Below, piece by piece: positions 59,246-64,000 of a stretch of DNA of 64,000 nucleotides (position 1 is the first letter of the stretch; every line of letters starts with the position of its first letter). Source of the stretch: Paracerasibacillus soli. Lineage in GTDB: Bacteria > Bacillota > Bacilli > Bacillales > Amphibacillaceae. A program made the translations under genes and the position numbers. The notes beneath the pieces are model-generated. The model saw nothing but the letters and a program-made list of their open reading frames with translations. It was not told the origin of the DNA and made no database searches. Where the stretch lies: NCBI RefSeq assembly GCF_034006335.1, contig NZ_JAWDIQ010000003.1; one strand, written 5' to 3'.

Positions 59246-59575
59246 CTACATGTTCTCATAAATTTTTAATAATTTCCTCTCGAAAAGATCCATATGGACA
59301 ATTCGTGCTTCACGAATATACTCTTTTTCATAAACAAAAAGCAATAATACAGGGACAGTAAATATCGAAAGGCGTCCAGCAACTTCTGGTACGGTTGTTG
59401 TATTAACTTCAGCTAAATGAATATGTGGGAATTTTTCCATTAGTTCTTGTACTTGTGGTTTTAGTCCATGACATACACTACAATTTGGTTGTGATATATA
59501 TAGAAAGGCTAAAGCATGATTTTTTATAAACGTATCGATTTGTTCAATTGATGTTAGCTCTGTAAATTGTCGCAT
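59246..59575 (-). CDS. Thioredoxin family protein
   Basis: 109 residues with a thioredoxin fold. The active site is CSVC in ISQPNCSVCHGLKPQVQELMEKFP, an unusual CxxC, and the cis-proline is in FTVPVLLLF. Short form without extra domains, like several thioredoxin-like YtpP/YdbP proteins. GGAGGTAG precedes ATG 59575. Probably a cytosolic thiol reductase with an unknown partner. Confidence 0.82.
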   Translation of the reverse strand: MRQFTELTSIEQIDTFIKNHALAFLYISQPNCSVCHGLKPQVQELMEKFPHIHLAEVNTTTVPEVAGRLSIFTVPVLLLFVYEKEYIREARIVHMDLFERKLLKIYENM

Positions 59576-59649
59576 ATTGCTACCTCCACTTCACCTATTA
59601 ACTTTACCATGTGCAAAGCATGTATACATAGAATATGCTTTATAAAAAA

Positions 59650-59682
59650 CTAGAGAGCTCTCCCACATAAGCTCTCTATTTC
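59650..59682 (-). terminator. Terminator of the CotY/CotZ-type gene
   Basis: On the minus strand AGAGAGCT-TATGTGGGAG-AGCTCTCT is followed by AGTTTTTT; the stem starts right at the stop codon. Confidence 0.75.
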
Positions 59683-60212
59683 ATTGCCGGTAAAGGGGTA
59701 ATGGGGTCCAAACAGAACACGGCAGAAAAGTTATGGAGATTTACTGTAATACATAAATGAGTAGCGATAAAATCAGTTGCTGGGTCCGTAGTAGGGAAGT
59801 AAGCGCAGATAGATTCAGCTTTTTTGCAAACAAGAGATCCATCACTTCTCACAGGTAAGAGCAATTCTAATGTTGCACAACAACTATCTTCATCAATATA
59901 TTTGACACGAAAAATAGGAGAGGTAATACATTCATAATGCTCCTTTTTGGTGTGTAAGTGCCTACATTTATACACGCCAGAACTAATAAAAGGTTTACCG
60001 CAATCACTATAAAGCATAAATGGAATTGTAGTATGTTTCCTATTATGTTGGTGGCCTTTTAGTTGATGAATGGCTTGCTCACAGCTAGATAGGCAGTCGA
60101 TTCCACTTGCCTTTTTCTGGGCTTGATATATTCGAGTAATTGTCTGACATACGCAATCTTTTTCAATTGGTTTCCCTTTGGTTTCTTTATAAAAATGTGT
60201 TGTTTCAAACAT
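59676..60212 (-). CDS. CotY/CotZ/ExsY-type spore coat protein
   Basis: 178 residues, cysteine-rich (about ten Cys). The family features are the DCVCQTI start, DCLSSCEQAI, IPFMLYSDCGKPFISSG, the block FRVKYIDEDSCCATLELLLP, and the end LCITVNLHNFSAVFCLDPITPLP. These proteins form disulfide-linked outer coat or exosporium layers late in sporulation. The ribosome site AAGGAGTG is spaced for an ATG at 60220 in another frame; one extra G there would give MGSMFETTHF, so the true start may be 60220. A spore-surface cluster follows to the right. Confidence 0.86.
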   Translation of the reverse strand: MFETTHFYKETKGKPIEKDCVCQTITRIYQAQKKASGIDCLSSCEQAIHQLKGHQHNRKHTTIPFMLYSDCGKPFISSGVYKCRHLHTKKEHYECITSPIFRVKYIDEDSCCATLELLLPVRSDGSLVCKKAESICAYFPTTDPATDFIATHLCITVNLHNFSAVFCLDPITPLPAMK

Positions 60213-61001
60213 CGACCCATGTTGTCACTCCTTAGAAATGATGTTCAAAAAAGTTCATGTAAATTCCATGGCAAAACTTTCGCCTTTTTAAACTTTTTAA
60301 ACACGCACTTTTTAGGTTGCGTTTATCCTTAGTACTAGATTATGTAAAATATGTTCAACGGATTGTTCCATAGTCTATTTCAAACGTCTATTTTAAAGTA
60401 ATTTATATATAAGGTGTGTTGGAAATGAAAATTATGATATATTTTTAGCCATGTCTTCGTGTACTTGTAGGGACGAAAGCAGATGACATCAACGGAATTT
60501 GTAAGTGTAGGTTGCTTGATATCAGTATCATTTCAATCACCTTTCCATAAAAGGTATAAAAGTGGAGATTTGATTCAACCTTTAATAATAGGATTTTGCC
60601 GTTTCACATTTTAATAGAATGCATAAAGTTATAGTAATCAGTACAAGTCTTGTATTTGATTAACCCATGAATGAACTCCTTTGGAAAGCTATGTATGACC
60701 ATGGCTTTCCTTTTTTTAAGGGTGTAAAAAGTTGAACTCATACATAAAGAACATCTTGAATGTCTGTAATGTAAAACTTGATAAGAGATTCAATTCTACC
60801 CATTTTCACTTTTTAAGCATCATATCTACTTATTTCTAGGTGTCCGACATAGTTTTATAAAAATATGCGTTTGTACAAGTACATCTATCTATGCAAAGTA
60901 GGAACATGTTACATATATAGTAGTGTAAGGAGATTTTCTACCTATCATTTCAATTGATAGGCAAAAGAGAACTTCTAAAATAATACAAGGAGGAATTCTT
61001 C
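60213..61001. other. 789-bp intergenic region with an orphan terminator
   Basis: No convincing gene. It contains divergent promoter regions for the CotY/CotZ-type gene and the next protein. A good terminator hairpin at 60683-60717 has no gene before it, so a small untranslated RNA or a decayed gene between 60420 and 60680 is possible. Confidence 0.5.
60683..60717 (+). terminator. Orphan rho-independent terminator
   Basis: GGAAAGC and GGCTTTCC close a loop and are followed by seven T, with no open frame upstream. Confidence 0.7.
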
Positions 61002-61693
61002 GTGGGAAGAAAAAACTTTTTAGAACCAACGGGAAATTCAGGAAGTCGTTGTAATAGAGGTAGTTGGGGGACCTTTGTAAATGTCATCATTGTAAGAAGG
61101 AAGAAGAGTCTCTTGTAGAAAGAGTTGTTTGCTCGAAAAATGTGTATAGTACAGCAGAATTTTTGTTACCATTTGCGCTAGATACAGGAACTTTACCGAC
61201 TGGTCCACCAATCGGTCCGGTTATCACCGCAATTGCAGCTCTCGGCTTAAGAGCAGATGTTAGACCAGTTGAAGGACAAATCAACACAGAGGTAACGGTA
61301 TTAAAAGATGCTGTCATGGTCTTTGGTACACTTCCAGTAGATGTAACGGTAACTGCAACAACACCGGTACCAGGCGTATTACCACTTAATTTCCGTGTAC
61401 TACTTTACTTCCAAGAGATTGTAGAATGTCCAGGAGCTTGCCCAACTGATCAGGTAGTCATGAGCAGATCTGTAATTGAAAAAGATGTGAATCAGCCTCT
61501 TATTGGCCCAGGCACTACACCAGTTATTAATTTACTCATCTACAAAGCAGTTATTCGCACACAGGTTACAGTTACACGCGTTGGTATGGAAGGAAATAGA
61601 AAGCATCACCATCAGCATCACCACTCTCAAGATTCCAACCAGCATTGCAATCCAAGACAATCCGATACGATTAATTCACCATTACGCTACTAG
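61002..61693 (+). CDS. Spore-surface-type protein with Cys knuckle and His-rich tail, apparent frameshift
   Basis: About 230 residues. GTG 61002 lies eight bases after AAGGAGG. The start MGRKNFLEPTGNSGSRCNRGSWG joins, after one extra G in GTTGGGGG, to DLCKCHHCKKEEESLVERVVCSKNVYS. The core is a beta-type domain with INTEVTVLKDAVMVFGTLPVDVTVTATTP and LYFQEIVECPGACPTDQVVMSRSVIEKDV, which in rhythm resembles SPOCS (DUF3794)-like spore proteins; this is only a resemblance. The end HHHQHHHSQDSNQHC may bind metal. It lies among spore coat and glycosylation genes, which suggests a coat or exosporium role. Confidence 0.65.
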
Positions 61694-61740
61694 CTCCTCG
61701 CTTTTATCATATACCTCAAAGTCCGTAACCCATGAGAACG

Positions 61741-61776
61741 GAAAAAAACCTGACTTTTATAAGTCAGGTTTTTTCT
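61741..61776. terminator. Bidirectional terminator between convergent genes
   Basis: AAAAAACCTGACTT and AAGTCAGGTTTTTT form a 14-bp perfect stem. Confidence 0.88.
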
Positions 61777-62842
61777 TACGTTTATTTTTTAATAGTTGTT
61801 GATTAAAAAGTAGTTGAGGCTCTTGTGGACGATAAGCGAGTGCCTTTTCATTATGCATATTTGCTTTGTCAAATTCTTGGATATTATAGTAACAGATACA
61901 TAATTGTATATGGGGATACCAGGTAGCGTAACTGTGAAATGTAAAGCCCCAGCGGGTTGGATCGAAAGGGATGTTTAAGGCTAATTGATACCACCATATT
62001 GCGGCATCATATTGTTGTTTTTTTTGTAAGCATTGGCCAATTCGACAACATATCTCAGGTTTGAGTGAATCCGAAAGTAAAAGTGCATCAAGTAAGGAGG
62101 CAATTTGTTGTCTCGTTTCTCCTACTATCCCATAACAATCTGCACGAAATATACAAGCAAAAATTTTGTCTTCTTTCCAGCCAGACTTTATTGAAATATT
62201 TTTCGTATAAGCTTCAATGGCTTCTTTATATAAACCATTTTCTCTCAATTCATTACCATAATAAAAATAATCTCTAGCTGATAGTTTTTCATTAACTGCT
62301 AATTTATTTTGATATATGTTTAAATTTCTTCCGACTGCATGTGTTCGTTTTTTATGGGTGACGGCAATGTCAGCAAGATAGATGTTTCCTTCTACTTGTA
62401 AATAATTATGGGCATCACCATGCCAAAGGAAGTTTCTCTCTCTTTTAACTAAACGGTTTCTACGATAGGTGAGTATCACTTGCTCATATTCATCTAAAGT
62501 TTGGTAAAACATTGAAACCGCATCTACTGTATTATCTAATGAATGTTTTAGCTCTATAAGTTTTTTTCTATCCTCCTCTAATAAGATATCATCCGCATCT
62601 AAATAAAAAATGTAGTCTTTTGTGGCATATTCGAAAGATTTATTACGCGCATCTTTGAACTTTCCTGTCCATGGGAAGGAAAAAATACGGTTTGTATATT
62701 TTTTAGCAACCTCAATTGTCTTGTCTGTTGATCCGGTATCGACGATATTTATTTCGTCAACAAGGTCATAAACGGAATCGAGACATTTTGCAAGTGTTTC
62801 TTCCTCATTCTTGACAATCATACATAAGCTAACCGTAATCAA
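61757..62842 (-). CDS. Family 2 glycosyltransferase with TPR-like C-terminus
   Basis: About 361 residues. The GT2 domain opens with SLCMIVKNEEETLAKCLDSV, then NIVDTGSTDKT, the DxD motif DADDIL and FLWHGDAHNYL. From residue ~190 helical repeats follow (DYFYYGNELRENGLYKEAIEAYTKNI; ICCRIGQCLQKKQQYDAAIWWYQLAL), as in SunS-type enzymes that glycosylate peptides. GGAGTG is well placed for TTG 62842; ATG 62860 and 62884 are alternatives. It adjoins a short collagen-like protein, so it may glycosylate spore-surface proteins. Confidence 0.82.
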   Translation of the reverse strand: MITVSLCMIVKNEEETLAKCLDSVYDLVDEINIVDTGSTDKTIEVAKKYTNRIFSFPWTGKFKDARNKSFEYATKDYIFYLDADDILLEEDRKKLIELKHSLDNTVDAVSMFYQTLDEYEQVILTYRRNRLVKRERNFLWHGDAHNYLQVEGNIYLADIAVTHKKRTHAVGRNLNIYQNKLAVNEKLSARDYFYYGNELRENGLYKEAIEAYTKNISIKSGWKEDKIFACIFRADCYGIVGETRQQIASLLDALLLSDSLKPEICCRIGQCLQKKQQYDAAIWWYQLALNIPFDPTRWGFTFHSYATWYPHIQLCICYYNIQEFDKANMHNEKALAYRPQEPQLLFNQQLLKNKRKKKPDL

Positions 62843-62928
62843 TAAATTCACTCCATTCATTATGAGGTAATGATAATCATCCATCCTTTATAACTGTGGA
62901 TACGTGTATCATTCGGGAATGTTAAAAA

Positions 62929-62973
62929 AGGCTAGGACAAGGGTCTAACCTTTGTGTATTGTCCTAGCCTCTT
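62929..62973 (-). terminator. Terminator of the collagen-like gene
   Basis: On the minus strand GGCTAGGACAA pairs with TTGTCCTAGCC, followed by TTTTTT. Confidence 0.88.
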
Positions 62974-63007
62974 TAGTTAAACTATATTATTTTATGCAGA
63001 CTCCTGT

Positions 63008-63541
63008 TTAAAAGTTAGCGCCGGTTGGCCCCGTTGGCCCTGTTGGACCAGGTGGCATTGTTCCGCTTGCTTCAAAGTCGAGTAATTGTACATCGTCAAT
63101 TAACACAGATGAATAAAAGCTGTTGTTAGGATCAAATTTTAAAATTTGCACCTTAGCCTGTGTTGCTTCTGGCGGCGCGTCCTCTGTAATTTGATAGACG
63201 TGGTGCCACGTATTAAAAAATACGTTCGGTAGATTATTAGCAGGGATGTTAACCTGTGTTCCATTTCCGACAACCATATCTACTTCATTTAAAAAAGTAA
63301 CACGTAAAACTAATGATGGAGCTGGTAATATTCCTGATTTTGCAAGAGAGATAAGCAGTTGATAGTTGCGTCCATTGGAAATTGGAACAGTTTGGCTTAA
63401 TGAGGCGGAACCGATACATCTAAAACGCGCAGAAAAGTTCCCGGTATGTGAATGGTCTGAAATAGTTGTATTCGTAGCCGACCAGTTGTCTAAGTTTCCG
63501 TCTTCAAAGCCACCGTTTAATAATAAATTATTAATAGCCAA
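63008..63541 (-). CDS. NTTRR-F1 domain protein with short collagen-like tail
   Basis: 177 residues. It opens MAINNLLLNGGFEDGNLDNWSATNT and continues as a jelly-roll carbohydrate-binding-like domain (NYQLLISLAKSGI ... FFNTWHHVYQITED ... VLIDDVQLLDFEA), the NTTRR-F1 domain known from Firmicutes collagen-like proteins. The triplet region is only about three Gly-Pro-Thr units (PPGPTGPTGPTG) before ANF and stop, where relatives carry long GXX tracts. TTG 63541 follows GGAGGAGG. It may be naturally short or a contracted repeat. Expected on the spore or cell surface. Confidence 0.8.
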   Translation of the reverse strand: MAINNLLLNGGFEDGNLDNWSATNTTISDHSHTGNFSARFRCIGSASLSQTVPISNGRNYQLLISLAKSGILPAPSLVLRVTFLNEVDMVVGNGTQVNIPANNLPNVFFNTWHHVYQITEDAPPEATQAKVQILKFDPNNSFYSSVLIDDVQLLDFEASGTMPPGPTGPTGPTGANF

Positions 63542-63808
63542 GTAAATTTCCTCCTCCTATTTTCTAGTTCAATCTTATCTATCATTGAACTTACTATATT
63601 CTATGAGTATGCTTCCTACTTGCAAGGGCAAATGATAGATGATAGAAACACATTTAATTTGATTAAAATCAACCCATATCTTTTTTACCTATCGGCCCAT
63701 GATAGCCATTTTGAATGGTTGGGGGAGGTGAAGGAGAATTGTTTTTTCTCATCCTATTTATTGAAAAAATAGCTAGATACTTAAAACTGGTAGTTAGCTA
63801 GGAAGGGT
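63542..63808. other. Intergenic region of 267 bp
   Basis: No gene seen. It should hold the promoter of the collagen-like gene. A GGGGGAGGTGAAGGAG stretch at 63720-63735 looks like a ribosome site but has no open frame after it. Confidence 0.4.
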
Positions 63809-64000
63809 TTATCTCTTTAAATTTTTAATTTCATTTATAATAAATTTTGCACGATGTGTATTCGTATGATGTGTATGAATCAGTTTATATCCATTTTCTG
63901 TAATGCGCTCCCGTTCTTTTTTATTTTCTAAATAATACTTTGCCTTTTCGACTACATTATCAGTATTACAGGCAACATAGTTTTCGCCATCGACAAAACC
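63809..64000 (-). CDS. C-terminal end of a CgeB-like glycosyltransferase (cut by window edge)
   Basis: 63 residues on the minus strand reading GFVDGENYVACNTDNVVEKA ... ERERITENGYKLIHTHHTNT and RAKFIINEIKNLKR before stop at 63809. The E-GYKLIHxxHTNTHRAKxII ending is typical of CgeB-type spore glycosyltransferases (DUF3880/GT4-like). The rest lies beyond the window. It fits the spore-surface glycosylation theme of the neighbouring genes. Confidence 0.65.
   Translation of the reverse strand, partial: GFVDGENYVACNTDNVVEKAKYYLENKKERERITENGYKLIHTHHTNTHRAKFIINEIKNLKR

Noticed and set aside
62065..62277. Plus-strand 70-codon frame inside the glycosyltransferase gene
   Set aside because: Antisense shadow; the minus-strand protein has clear GT2 and helical repeat motifs.

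Overview
The window looks like chromosome from a low-GC, endospore-forming Gram-positive of the family Bacillaceae. The reasons are spore coat and spore-surface genes (CotF-like, CotY/CotZ, YfhD, an NTTRR-F1/collagen-type protein, a CgeB-like glycosyltransferase end), Gram-positive envelope genes (LTA synthase, MprF, PssA/Psd), AGGAGG ribosome sites with many TTG/GTG starts, and dispersed GC-rich repeats of a kind typical of halotolerant Bacillaceae. I cannot name the genus from the sequence. No rRNA, prophage or CRISPR array is visible. One tRNA (Ala-GGC) is present.

Layout. 0.1-2.9 kb: GntR regulator plus ABC transporter operon with a promoter/operator palindrome. 3.2-8.5 kb: DUF2512 protein, AAA ATPase, AI-2E-type exporter and MFS transporter, interrupted by a 758-bp hairpin-rich repeat element. 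9-14.8 kb: YisP-like prenyl synthase homologue, Pro/Gly-rich protein, MerR/TipAS regulator with a classic 19-bp-spacer promoter, then a LytTR protein fused to a degenerate ABC ATPase domain, followed by an ABC transporter. 15-21 kb: prolyl oligopeptidase, PAP2 phosphatase, a second inverted copy of the hairpin element, and a chemoreceptor. 22-31 kb: tRNA-Ala, YeiH-type exporter with divergent LysR, YhdT-PanF, YuxK-like protein, DUF4097 protein, acetoacetyl-CoA synthetase. 31-38 kb: DedA, divergent psd/pssA, YueI, YfhD, an intact ISL3-type insertion sequence inside a terminator hairpin, and ltaS. 38-47 kb: YitT, a ~648-aa aconitase, spore coat protein, tricarboxylate transporter, lipoprotein hydrolase and MBL hydrolase. 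47-52.6 kb: selenium tRNA-modification pair (selD-mnmH), exonuclease III, modAB. 52.7-56.1 kb: a second GntR-ABC operon preceded by five 20-bp palindromes. 56.4-64 kb: mprF, thioredoxin-like protein, and a spore-surface cluster (CotZ, His-tailed Cys-rich protein, GT2-TPR glycosyltransferase, short collagen-like protein, CgeB-like end).

About half of the long genes are broken by single-base frame changes. In nearly every case, restoring one base in a short homopolymer gives a continuous, family-typical protein. I therefore annotate them as single genes with apparent sequencing indels rather than as pseudogenes. Only the response-regulator fragment at 50.87 kb looks like a true remnant.

The most interesting non-coding structure is the pair of ~750-bp elements at 5.13-5.88 kb and 18.02-18.77 kb. 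Both end in the inverted repeat CCAAACTGT/ACAGTTTGG and contain many hairpins whose stems vary compensatorily while the pentaloop stays GTCCT (AGGAC on the other strand). This matches what is known of the Bacillaceae-1 RNA motif (RUCCU terminal loops), here packaged in a mosaic, mobile-looking unit.
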